A DNA stretch of 5,823 bases from Tiamatella sp964451715 (GCA_964451715.1 CAYVIZ010000060.1:1-5823); one strand, 5' to 3'; positions 1 through 5,438 are shown, numbered from the stretch's first letter. The notes: generated by a model from the sequence alone, not told the origin. Numbers and translations are program-made.

Positions 1-785
1 TAACACAGAAAGGCATACAAGTATGGGTCCCACCAAACCTCGAAACAATACCCGCGTTATCTGATTCCAAGGTATTTAGTATGCCTTGCGAGTCATTGAC
101 CAGATATGTAGATGGACTCAGAGGAGGGATGGTAGTCTATGTTGCATATCCTAGTGATGCCAATCCTCTTGGTATTCTAATGCCTGTATTCGCTGGTGTA
201 ATGATTGTAAACAATGCTAGGGCAGTAGTGTTTAGTTATTCAGCATCGACGGAACAGCTCAAAGAGTATCTTGCACACAGCCTTGCCAGATGGGGGTTCA
301 CCATAGAGGACACGGACTTGATTGGCGCCTACACAGAGAATATAAGGGTCTACTCGTTCAATCCTTCAGGATTCAGTCTTGAGGAGCTTTATGGAAGACA
401 GCTTTACATGGTAGATGAATTGAAACCCGACATTGTTGTTCTATGGGGATTAGACTCTCTCTGCGATGGGTCTAGACCAGGGTTCTTCGATATGATAAGA
501 AACATGGTTCTATACTTCAAGGAGAAAGGTATACTGACGATTCTAACTTCATCCATAGTAGACACACGTTACTACTATAGGATAGCACAGGTCTCAGATT
601 TCGTTCTCAGAATAATGCCGACAGACAAGCAGGAGAGTGTCGGGAGACGTCTAGAGTGGTCGGCGTATGCATGGATTGCAGGCCAGGACCCAATAGCGCT
701 CTCCAACTCTAAACTGGTTTCATGTGCTAGGGAGTCAACATCTACCATAAGAGAGTACTGGACGAGGAAATTCAGAGCCAGGTGA
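1..785 (+). CDS. KaiC/RecA-fold protein with degenerate ATPase motifs (5'-partial)
   Basis: The frame is open from the left edge to the TGA at 783-785. The first possible start is ATG 81, giving 234 aa, but the preceding codons look coding and ATG 81 has only a weak AAGGT site. The residues before it (KVFS) also align with the conserved RVST that opens KaiC domains, so I think the gene begins outside the window. Numbered from M81, LTRYVDGLRGGMVVYVAYP (6-24) matches the first strand and P-loop approach of KaiC-like proteins, and VVFSYSASTEQL (49-60) matches the LYVSLEESPEQL region. KPDIVVLWGLDSL (115-127) fits the Walker B strand and VSDFVLRI (171-178) the late ADxVI strand. The GxxGxGKT loop is replaced by YPSDANPLG, the paired Glu by Ser-Ala, and the Walker B Asp by Trp. 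That predicts a fold retained for binding or scaffolding, not ATP hydrolysis. It is probably co-transcribed with the gene 18 nt downstream. The fold call is from pattern memory; the partner and role are unknown. Confidence 0.6.
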   Translation, partial: TQKGIQVWVPPNLETIPALSDSKVFSMPCESLTRYVDGLRGGMVVYVAYPSDANPLGILMPVFAGVMIVNNARAVVFSYSASTEQLKEYLAHSLARWGFTIEDTDLIGAYTENIRVYSFNPSGFSLEELYGRQLYMVDELKPDIVVLWGLDSLCDGSRPGFFDMIRNMVLYFKEKGILTILTSSIVDTRYYYRIAQVSDFVLRIMPTDKQESVGRRLEWSAYAWIAGQDPIALSNSKLVSCARESTSTIREYWTRKFRAR

Positions 786-803
786 AGCTGAGGGGGTGAT
801 TTG

Positions 804-1142
804 ATGGATAGAGATGATATCCTCGCACGGATTGAGAAGAGGATATATACGAAGTCGCCCGGTGTTTTCTTATTGCTTAACCTTAACTGTAAGAATAGGT
901 TTGGCTCTAGCTTTGCTCGTCTCCTACTCGAGGATCCGAGTAAGCTGTATAAGATTATAACTGACACCTATAGAGACGAGATAACGGCTAACTTCATATT
1001 CAAGGATCTCTTGGTGAAGTCTCTCGCCACCGAACTCGGCTATCCGGATATGGCCGACTCACTGTATGAGGCCGCTTTAAAAGATCAAGAGAAGTATAAA
1101 TCTCTAATACAAGATATGATGAAGGGAACAAAAGAAACGTGA
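804..1142 (+). CDS. Small helical protein of unknown function, downstream of the KaiC-like gene
   Basis: The product is 112 aa from ATG 804. A TTG at 801 gives one residue more, but GGGGGTGAT at 792-800 directly abuts it, so ATG 804 is the better spaced start. I do not recognise the family with certainty. The sequence is charged and looks mostly alpha-helical. It has an FARLLLEDPSKLYKIITDTY segment (about residues 38-57), then helix-forming stretches rich in Leu, Lys and Glu to the end. It has no signal peptide, membrane segment, zinc ligand or catalytic motif that I can see. Only 18 nt separate it from the KaiC-like stop, so the two are probably translated from one message, and it may be a partner of that protein. 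That it is a real gene rests on the ribosome site, the operon spacing and its normal archaeal composition. Confidence 0.75.
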   Translation: MDRDDILARIEKRIYTKSPGVFLLLNLNCKNRFGSSFARLLLEDPSKLYKIITDTYRDEITANFIFKDLLVKSLATELGYPDMADSLYEAALKDQEKYKSLIQDMMKGTKET

Positions 1143-1159
1143 GAACTACCCCCGGAGCA

Positions 1160-1164
1160 TTTTT
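1160..1164 (+). terminator. Possible oligo-T terminator after the left operon
   Basis: Five T residues lie 17 nt after the stop of the 112-aa gene and before the promoter of the 38-aa gene. Archaeal termination often needs only an oligo-T run in the non-template strand. There is no hairpin here, and T5 is short. Confidence 0.3.
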
Positions 1165-1169
1165 AGCCT

Positions 1170-1226
1170 ATTGTCTAACAACACTAGTACCTCATTTTAT
1201 AAGTTTCAGACGCTATATTAGACAAT
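1170..1226 (+). promoter_or_regulatory. Promoter of the 38-aa gene, TATA box centred in a 9-bp inverted repeat
   Basis: TTTTATAA at 1195-1202 is a good TATA box; the expected transcription start is near 1225, just ahead of the GAGGTGA ribosome site at 1229-1235. Flanking it is a perfect inverted repeat, ATTGTCTAA at 1170-1178 and TTAGACAAT at 1218-1226, whose centre is at 1198, inside the TATA box. The downstream arm covers the expected transcription start. This arrangement suits an operator at which a dimeric or looping regulator would block TBP/TFB or polymerase. The repeat is seen directly; the regulatory role is inferred. Confidence 0.55.
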
Positions 1227-1241
1227 TAGAGGTGAAGGCCT

Positions 1242-1358
1242 ATGAGCATAGTATTAAAGAGGAAAGAGGAAGGGAGGAAGGTGAGGCATACCATGTTCCA
1301 TGTGGATAAGGAGGCAATAGAGGAGTATGTCGCGCTGACATACGGGGAAGGAGCATAA
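1242..1358 (+). CDS. 38-aa basic small protein, unknown function
   Basis: ATG 1242 is preceded at 6 nt by GAGGTGA (1229-1235), among the best ribosome sites in the window. A TATA box sits at the right distance, and the frame ends in TAA at 1356-1358. The 38-residue product starts MSIVLKRKEEGRKVRH, with eight Lys/Arg in the first 15 positions. It continues with a TMFHVDKEAIEEYVALTYG segment that could form a short strand and one amphipathic helix. A basic arm followed by a strand and helix is compatible with a small nucleic-acid-binding or ribbon-helix-helix-like protein, and the inverted repeat over its promoter would fit autoregulation; both are inference. I recognise no family. It is too short for most gene callers. 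Its stop lies 14 nt from the stop of the convergent minus-strand gene, so the two transcripts may overlap. Confidence 0.65.
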   Translation: MSIVLKRKEEGRKVRHTMFHVDKEAIEEYVALTYGEGA

Positions 1359-1372
1359 ACTCCCTATTGTTT

Positions 1373-2230
1373 CTAAGCTAATTGACCGAAGGCTGCTCCC
1401 TGTATAATCATCGTATACAACGAGCTTGAAGCCGGGTCAACGTTAACCACGATCCTAGATATCTTGGAACCTCTTAATCTGAACCATAGATCCCTATAGT
1501 AGCCCTCCTCCACGCTTGTAGCATAGAAGACTATCCAAGGATTCCTCGGACTCCAGACTCTCACAGACCACGCGTCTGCTATGTGCGATGTAGGATCGAG
1601 CAGCTTGTGGTGGACAGCGGCAGCCAGCTGGCTTGGGGTAGCCAATACAGCGGCTCTTCCTCCCTCGGTTTCCCTGATCTCAACTATTTTTTCATCATAC
1701 ACGTCAACAAGAGAGTCCACGGTCTCCTGGAATCCTTTCTCCACGTGGTCTCTTAGCCTAGAAGCCCTCAGCTTCCCTTCTATCCTGGACCCGATGCTTA
1801 CGCCCCATCTGAGCGCTGTAAGGCTCATTGTGAAGTAGGGGCTGGTAGTGTCCACGTAAACCAGGTCTTCCTCCTCGAAGAACTCCTCGACAGCAGGGGG
1901 TAGAGGCTGTGTTATAACGGTTGTCTTGAACCCCATAAGCCGGGATGACTGGTATATGCTCACTACCCCGGGATCTGAGGGAACCCCGTTCCATACTACT
2001 ACATGCTCATAATCAGTATATGGTATAACATGGCTTACAGCGGTGACGCACTCGGCGAGCTCAACCCGTTCGTAGCCCATTGCTCTGAGCGTCCAGTAGA
2101 ATACGCCTGCAGGCCCTATGCCCGTGTTGCAGTATGACACGAGTATACGTCCATCGAGTCGGGGAGACTCCAGGCTCCCCGCATACTCCTCCGCTCCCCC
2201 TATTATTCTGGCAAGACTAGCCGTGTCCAA
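1373..2230 (-). CDS. Probable tandem SIS-fold protein (phosphosugar-binding-like), unassigned function
   Basis: The product is 285 aa from TTG 2230, the first usable start after an in-frame TAG 6 nt upstream; its ribosome site is weak (AAAGGG about 10 nt upstream). Two Rossmann-like halves are visible. The first runs from a strand and glycine turn (ILVSYCNTGIGPAGVF, 29-44) through VVVWNGVPSDPGVVSIYQSS (77-96) to GFKTTVIT (100-107). This is the layout of SIS domains, where a Ser/Thr-rich SGxTxxT loop binds the phosphosugar. The second half covers about 192-285 and ends QGAAFGQLA, like the closing helix of GlmS and phosphoglucose/phosphomannose isomerases. The canonical Ser-Gly-Glu-Thr loop is replaced by NGVPSDPG, so substrate and catalysis cannot be assigned. 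It lies 53 nt downstream of mtnP on the same strand and is probably co-transcribed. That suggests, without proving, work on a phosphosugar such as methylthioribose-1-phosphate. The SIS call is from layout only. Confidence 0.65.
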   Translation of the reverse strand: MDTASLARIIGGAEEYAGSLESPRLDGRILVSYCNTGIGPAGVFYWTLRAMGYERVELAECVTAVSHVIPYTDYEHVVVWNGVPSDPGVVSIYQSSRLMGFKTTVITQPLPPAVEEFFEEEDLVYVDTTSPYFTMSLTALRWGVSIGSRIEGKLRASRLRDHVEKGFQETVDSLVDVYDEKIVEIRETEGGRAAVLATPSQLAAAVHHKLLDPTSHIADAWSVRVWSPRNPWIVFYATSVEEGYYRDLWFRLRGSKISRIVVNVDPASSSLYTMIIQGAAFGQLA

Positions 2231-2283
2231 CGCAGGCTAACCCTTTAGCTGCTCCTCACTCTTCTAACGGTTGCCTTATGTGA

Positions 2284-3111
2284 TTATACTAGGGCTGTGC
2301 TTAGGCTTCTGCAGCAGCTGCACTTACCGGTATCCGGGTCTCCGGTCAGCCTAGGCACGATCTTGGAGACTATCTTCCTAGCCTTCTCAACGTTGCTGGT
2401 CATTATCCTCTCGACCTCCTCTGCAGTCACCGGGTGATCCGCCCATACATCATAGTCCGTCACCATAGCTAGCGTGGAATAGCACATCTGGGCCTCACAG
2501 GCCAGGTTCACCTCAGGCACGAGGGTCATACCTATTATATCCGCGTGGAACACCTCCTTCCAGACCTTGCTCTCAGCCCTAGTGCTGAACCTAGGCCCCT
2601 CTATGCAGATATAGGTTCCACCCTCATGTATAGTATACCCCAGCTCCCTCGCCGCCTCCACGACGCGGTGGGAGAGATCACTGCAGAAGGGGTCCGCCAT
2701 GCTGACATGCGCCGTTACAGGGCCGTCGAAGAAGGTGTATCTCCTCTGCTTAGTCATGTCTATAAACTGGTCCGGCACGACGAGGTCGCCAGGCCTGTAA
2801 TCCTCCCTCAAGCTCCCCACGGCAGAGACGCTGAGAACCCATTTGACGCCCAGCATCTTCAAGGCCCAAATGTTTGCCCTGTAGTTTATCATGTGAGGCG
2901 GGATTCTATGTCCCCTCCCATGCCGGGGCAGGAACGCGGCTCGTACCCCGCCGAGGGACCCCACGGTTATAAAGTCGCTGGGCTCCCCGTATGGGGTGTA
3001 TACCCTGACATCCACAGGGTCCTCAAGTACTCCGGGATCGTATACTCCGGAGCCGCCTATAATACCCACGTGGGCAGATACCTGCCCGGGCCTAGTTATC
3101 TCGAAAACCAA
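2284..3111 (-). CDS. mtnP: S-methyl-5'-thioadenosine phosphorylase, MTAPII type
   Basis: This cytosolic enzyme cleaves 5'-methylthioadenosine, the by-product of polyamine synthesis, with phosphate to adenine and 5-methylthioribose-1-phosphate. Family members in archaea also accept adenosine and other purine nucleosides. In a 275-aa product I see GIIGGSG (16-22), the phosphate site PRHGRGHRIPPHMINYRA (62-79) and IEGPRFSTRAES (170-181). Also present are the ribose-contacting Met of IIGMTLVPE (Met195) and the TDYD base-site pair (Asp219, Asp221). Cys143, 169, 205, 210, 264, 266 and 267 reproduce, at a constant offset of 5, the cysteines I recall for Sulfolobus MTAPII, including the C-terminal CSCC. 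Three stabilising disulfides are expected. I chose TTG 3111 because GAGGTG at 3118-3123 lies in front and the length fits the family (about 270). The ATG at 3168 would run through the tRNA 3' end. The next gene follows after 53 nt. Confidence 0.93.
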   Translation of the reverse strand: MVFEITRPGQVSAHVGIIGGSGVYDPGVLEDPVDVRVYTPYGEPSDFITVGSLGGVRAAFLPRHGRGHRIPPHMINYRANIWALKMLGVKWVLSVSAVGSLREDYRPGDLVVPDQFIDMTKQRRYTFFDGPVTAHVSMADPFCSDLSHRVVEAARELGYTIHEGGTYICIEGPRFSTRAESKVWKEVFHADIIGMTLVPEVNLACEAQMCYSTLAMVTDYDVWADHPVTAEEVERIMTSNVEKARKIVSKIVPRLTGDPDTGKCSCCRSLSTALV

Positions 3112-3117
3112 TACACA

Positions 3118-3123
3118 CACCTC
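3118..3123 (-). promoter_or_regulatory. Ribosome binding site that decides the mtnP start
   Basis: On the minus strand GAGGTG stands 6 nt before TTG 3111 (counted from GAGG). The alternative GTG at 3120 lies within it and has no purine-rich site, and the ATG at 3168 lies in the tRNA. The whole untranslated stretch between the encoded CCA (3141) and the TTG is about 29 nt. Confidence 0.6.
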
Positions 3124-3140
3124 GCGGGAGGCTAATACTA

Positions 3141-3228
3141 TGGTGCGGGGGGTGGGCTTCGAACCCACGCAGGCCTACGCCATCGGGTCCTAAGCCCGAC
3201 CCCTTTGACCAGGCTCGGGCACCCCCGC
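3141..3228 (-). tRNA. tRNA-Leu (anticodon UAG), CCA encoded
   Basis: Read on the minus strand, the acceptor stem is GCGGGGG (3222-3228) paired with CCCCCGC (3145-3151). Discriminator A is at 3144 and the CCA is encoded at 3141-3143. The anticodon stem TCGGG/CCCGA holds the 7-nt loop CTTAGGA, so the anticodon is UAG (3190-3192), reading CUA. The T arm is GTGGG/CCCAC with loop TTCGAAG. A long variable arm of about 14 nt (3169-3182) marks it as a class II tRNA, consistent with Leu. No intron is present. It is transcribed towards mtnP, whose start is 29 nt beyond the CCA, with no room for a separate promoter outside the tRNA gene. The tRNA and mtnP may therefore share a primary transcript. Confidence 0.97.
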
Positions 3229-3270
3229 ACGCACTGCTGGCCGCGGGTTAGTGTTATTACATGCTATGGT

Positions 3271-3280
3271 TATTTTAAAG
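3271..3280 (-). promoter_or_regulatory. TATA box for tRNA-Leu and possibly mtnP
   Basis: CTTTAAAATA on the minus strand is a near-ideal archaeal TATA box. It predicts a transcription start near 3249, about 20 nt before the mature tRNA 5' end. I find no other convincing TATA box between it and mtnP, which supports a tRNA-mtnP read-through transcript. Confidence 0.6.
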
Positions 3281-3318
3281 GTTGCCTAGAAAGACGCGTT
3301 CCCGGGTTTTAGAGGGTA

Positions 3319-3328
3319 TTTTTAAATA
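3319..3328 (+). promoter_or_regulatory. TATA box for the phosphoribosyltransferase gene
   Basis: TTTTTAAATA lies in the 173-nt gap between the divergent tRNA and phosphoribosyltransferase genes. It predicts a start near 3350 and a leader of about 50 nt. A weaker TTATAT at 3342-3347 would give a shorter leader of about 30 nt. The two divergent TATA boxes are about 45 bp apart, so bound factors could influence each other. Confidence 0.5.
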
Positions 3329-3401
3329 CTGTATCCGCGTGTTATATCTACTTGTCGCCTGACCATACTCCTCATAGTAGGGTGTAAGTAGGTGTCGCGG
3401 T

Positions 3402-4046
3402 ATGGTAAAAGTGCCCGTTAAGATCGTCGAGTGGAGCGAGATCGTCGAGTGGAGCCGCGGCCTCTCCGGCCTGATAGCCGGTTCAGGGTGGAAGCCGGGG
3501 GTTATAGTGGCTGTTGCCCGCGGCGGATATGTACCCGCACGCCTGTTGGCGGACTTCCTAGGCGTCACCAACATGTTGAGCGTGCAGAGCCAGCATTGGA
3601 CCGAGGCTGCCCGGGCGGAGGAGAAAGCTATACTCAAGTATCCATGCCGCGTCAACCTCGAGGGTGATAATGTACTGGTTGTCGACGATATCGTCGACAC
3701 GGGTGAGACGCTAAGGCTTGCACGGGACTTTGTGAGGGAGAACTGGAACCCCGGGGAGGTGAGGACGGCTGCACTGCAATGGATAAGCAGTGTAGCAAAG
3801 TTCAAGCCGGACTACTACTACCTGGAGGTCAGGGACTGGACCTGGTTCCAGTATCCATGGACGAGGCTTGAGGATGTAAAGGACTTCATAAAGAGGATGC
3901 TAAGAGAGGACGAAAGGTTCAAGGGCTTGGAAACAATTGACCCCAGCGTGCTTGCTGATGCTTTCAGGGAGTGGTACGGTGTGAACCCTGAATCCCTCGG
4001 GTTCTACTGGGATACTGCCCTGAGGGAGCTGGGAATAACGCGTTGA
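3402..4046 (+). CDS. Purine phosphoribosyltransferase family protein (COG2236-like)
   Basis: The enzyme type transfers a purine base to PRPP, giving nucleotide and pyrophosphate, in the cytosol. In the 214-aa product, VAVARGGYVPARLLAD (36-51) is the loop that contacts pyrophosphate. VLVVDDIVDTGET (91-103) is the PRPP-binding signature with its two acidic residues. RDWTWFQYPW (144-153) is an aromatic segment like the base-binding hood of archaeal xanthine/guanine/hypoxanthine enzymes. The C-terminal 60 residues form a helical extension usual in this group. ATG 3402 has AGGTG at 3390-3394, 7 nt upstream. The base preference (hypoxanthine, guanine, xanthine or adenine) cannot be read from the sequence. 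It is divergent from tRNA-Leu/mtnP, and together they suit purine salvage: one frees the base, the other recaptures it, or its deaminated form. An 18-bp in-frame tandem duplication marks the N-terminus (3421-3456). Confidence 0.88.
   Translation: MVKVPVKIVEWSEIVEWSRGLSGLIAGSGWKPGVIVAVARGGYVPARLLADFLGVTNMLSVQSQHWTEAARAEEKAILKYPCRVNLEGDNVLVVDDIVDTGETLRLARDFVRENWNPGEVRTAALQWISSVAKFKPDYYYLEVRDWTWFQYPWTRLEDVKDFIKRMLREDERFKGLETIDPSVLADAFREWYGVNPESLGFYWDTALRELGITR
3421..3456 (+). repeat. 18-bp tandem duplication inside the phosphoribosyltransferase gene
   Basis: The 18-mer starting AGATCGTCGAGTGG at 3421-3438 is repeated at 3439-3456 with only the last base differing (17/18). It encodes IVEWSE followed by IVEWSR. 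The near identity points to replication slippage that kept the frame. The family pattern V-x-W-x-E-I at this point could also be served by the doubled sequence, so it need not disrupt function. Confidence 0.7.
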
Positions 4047-4412
4047 ACACATCACATCAAACACAATAATGATAGCCGCCACATTTAGCACCCGGAATCC
4101 CTTACTGTGTGGCGCATTAGTCTACTAGACTTAGCTGGGCTTCACTCCACGTTACTCGATCTATCCTTGTATAGGGGTTTATTTGGTAGGCACGCCGGGA
4201 TTAGGGATCCGGGCCCCTGGCCCCGAAGGCCAGCACTTAAATATCTTTGTCCCAGAGCTGATGAAGAACTGGGACACTTAGGTTTTTCATACTTATTACC
4301 TAGTATATGGGACACTGATGTTAAGTATTGTTATCTTGATGCTGCGTCATGTATTTCTGGGCAACAGCTGTAAATAGTTGTGATCTACTCGGTAATTATA
4401 TGGCTTCTCTTC
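4047..4412. other. Gene-free stretch with two stem-loops; possible untranslated RNA
   Basis: No convincing gene lies here. The only long + frame (GTG 4107 to 4373) has no ribosome site and an unprotein-like composition. A GC-rich island (about 4190-4235) contains a perfect 6-bp hairpin, CTGGCC (4217-4222) with GGCCAG (4228-4233). A second stem, TGTCCCAG (4248-4255) with CTGGGACA (4269-4276), encloses a 13-nt loop carrying CTGATGAA and is followed by T5 at 4282-4286. TGGGACACT then recurs at 4308-4316. CTTAAATAT at 4236-4244 could be a TATA box. These could belong to a small RNA ending near 4286 or to the 3' region of the preceding gene; I cannot choose. Confidence 0.35.
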
Positions 4413-4913
4413 TTACGCCTCCCCTATATCATTTAATAGTCTATTTATGAGGTCACCGCTGATGTAGAATCCTTCCTCTTTGAGCCTTTCTATGAATGGT
4501 TTAACTTCCCTTATTGTGCCTTTCAGCTTCATAGCTTTTAGAACTCCTAGTGTGCCAATGATTTCTAAGCCTAGTCTTCCCGCCAGCTTTCTACCCTTGA
4601 GATCATCTATTATCAGTAAACTGCTTTTCTCTAAGGCTAGTGTTATAGCTTCAGCCTCGCCCTCATCAACGATAGTCTTTAACACAAGGACAAGCCTCAC
4701 ATCACGAGGCTCCTCGACAGATAGAAAGCTTAAGCTCTGAAAGTACTTCTTCTCTTTAATGCTGAGCTCCCGCATAACACTTGGTGGAATTGCTATTTTC
4801 TGAAATAGAAGACTGAGCTTCTCTAGTACTCCTGCATGTTTAAGAGCTATGAGGGGAGACGTGTTAGAAACTGCAATGCTAGCTCCTCGCTTCTCTAGCA
4901 ATGTGTTCGGCAA
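4413..4913 (-). CDS. DUF3368 PIN-like toxin of a type II toxin-antitoxin pair
   Basis: This 166-aa protein belongs to the VapC-like PIN superfamily, putative Mg-dependent RNases that act on cellular RNA when freed from their antitoxin. AVSNTSPLIALKHAGVLEKL (14-33) is the family's N-terminal signature; the first acidic position reads Asn, as is common in DUF3368. VDEGEAEAITLAL (82-94) and LLIIDDLKGRKLA (99-111) carry the remaining conserved acidic residues. GTLGVLKAMKLKG (120-132) and the KPFIERLKEEGFYIS segment (138-152) are the usual C-terminal features, so the gene looks complete. TTG 4913 is the start because GGAGGAG (4921-4927) lies 7 nt upstream. This makes the gene overlap the antitoxin by 35 nt, typical of translational coupling. 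The family is recognised from pattern; the RNA target is unknown. Confidence 0.85.
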   Translation of the reverse strand: MPNTLLEKRGASIAVSNTSPLIALKHAGVLEKLSLLFQKIAIPPSVMRELSIKEKKYFQSLSFLSVEEPRDVRLVLVLKTIVDEGEAEAITLALEKSSLLIIDDLKGRKLAGRLGLEIIGTLGVLKAMKLKGTIREVKPFIERLKEEGFYISGDLINRLLNDIGEA

Positions 4914-5142
4914 CCCTTAGCTCCTCCTTCAATTCCTCCTCACCCAAGTTAATTATGCTGACCTTCCTCCTCGAGAGCTCTTTCATAAAATCCTCGACAC
5001 AGAGCCCAGCAAGTTCGGCAGCTTGCTTGAGAGTAAGCCTAGCCTCACGGTAAAGCTCGACGGCTAAGAGAAGCCTAGCCTCATACTCATCAATACTGGT
5101 GTGCTCAGGTATGTTTATCTTCAGAACCTTAGCGCCACTCAT
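4879..5142 (-). CDS. UPF0175 family antitoxin
   Basis: This 87-aa protein is the usual partner of DUF3368 toxins. It is expected to bind and silence the toxin and to repress its own operon. VELYREARLTLKQAAELAG (28-46) followed by LCVEDFMKELSRRKVSI (47-63) forms the UPF0175 helix-turn-helix. The acidic, helical tail INLGEEELKEELRVAEHI (64-81) would be the toxin-binding part. ATG 5142 has GAGGA immediately before it, which is too close for an ideal ribosome site, with AGGGA a little further up. I kept this start because the predicted transcription start lies only about 15 nt ahead and the residues KVLKINIPEH open the domain normally. It is the first gene of the operon and overlaps the toxin by 35 nt. 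Confidence 0.85.
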   Translation of the reverse strand: MSGAKVLKINIPEHTSIDEYEARLLLAVELYREARLTLKQAAELAGLCVEDFMKELSRRKVSIINLGEEELKEELRVAEHIAREARS

Positions 5143-5179
5143 TCCTCACAATCCCTATAACATACATAATTCATCAACC

Positions 5180-5200
5180 TTATTAAAAGGTGCTATAGCA
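5180..5200 (-). promoter_or_regulatory. Toxin-antitoxin promoter with adjacent 10-bp palindrome
   Basis: On the minus strand TTTTAATAA (5180-5188) is a TATA box predicting transcription from about 5158, 16 nt before the antitoxin ATG. Two bases upstream of it stands the perfect palindrome TGCTATAGCA (5191-5200), covering the BRE/TFB contact region. Part of the site recurs at once as TAGCA. This is a likely operator for autoregulation by the antitoxin, as in most type II modules. The palindrome is seen; the binding is inferred. Confidence 0.5.
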
Positions 5201-5438
5201 TAGCAAGGATAGATTTGCCAAGGATTTCGACGACTGAGCATAATCATATTATATCAATTGCATCCGTATCAGTAAGGATAACTTAGAATTGTGGGGAGGC
5301 ACATGATAAGATATACTCAACATCCTTAAGAGAATCCCAGAGATGTTGGAGGAGAATGAGATTACAATGTCTCTAGTTGATAGACTTGGAACACTAGATT
5401 CACGTGTTCCTAGAGCTAGGAGGAAGGTCTATAAGACC
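5201..5438. other. Stretch without an intact gene between divergent toxin-antitoxin loci
   Basis: No complete gene is visible. A short + frame open from 5310, with ATG at 5343, reads MLEENEITMSLVDRLG and continues in the same frame into the decayed toxin downstream. A better start, ATG 5303 with GGGGAGG at 5293-5299, meets a stop after 8 codons. This could be what is left of the antitoxin that once preceded that toxin, broken by a frameshift near 5320, but I recognise no antitoxin family in it. Confidence 0.3.

Noticed and set aside
575..967. 130-codon minus frame
   Set aside because: It lies antisense across two better supported + genes, and has no ribosome site or motif.
1581..1838. 85-codon + frame opposite the SIS-like gene
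   Set aside because: It is a Ser-rich antisense shadow without a ribosome site.
3072..3087. Perfect 6-bp hairpin GGGCAG/CTGCCC at the start of the mtnP coding region
   Set aside because: It is real but short and within coding sequence; no supporting sign of an attenuator.
2545..3135. 196-codon + frame opposite mtnP
   Set aside because: It is the shadow of a well-identified gene; its Pro/Arg/His-rich composition is typical of an antisense reading.
3112..3168. ATG start of mtnP at 3168 (19 residues longer)
   Set aside because: It would read through the 3' part of tRNA-Leu, and the extra residues are absent from the family; TTG 3111 has a ribosome site.
3275..3805. 176-codon minus frame opposite the phosphoribosyltransferase
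   Set aside because: It is Ser/Thr/Pro-rich antisense reading of a gene with a clear PRPP motif.
4258..4318. C/D box guide RNA (CTGATGA at 4258-4264, CTGA at 4315-4318)
   Set aside because: The spacing is about right, but no internal D'/C' boxes or terminal stem could be found, and the candidate TATA box is misplaced.
4107..4373. 88-codon + frame from GTG 4107
   Set aside because: It has no ribosome site and no recognisable motif, and it crosses both stem-loops; open by chance as far as I can tell.
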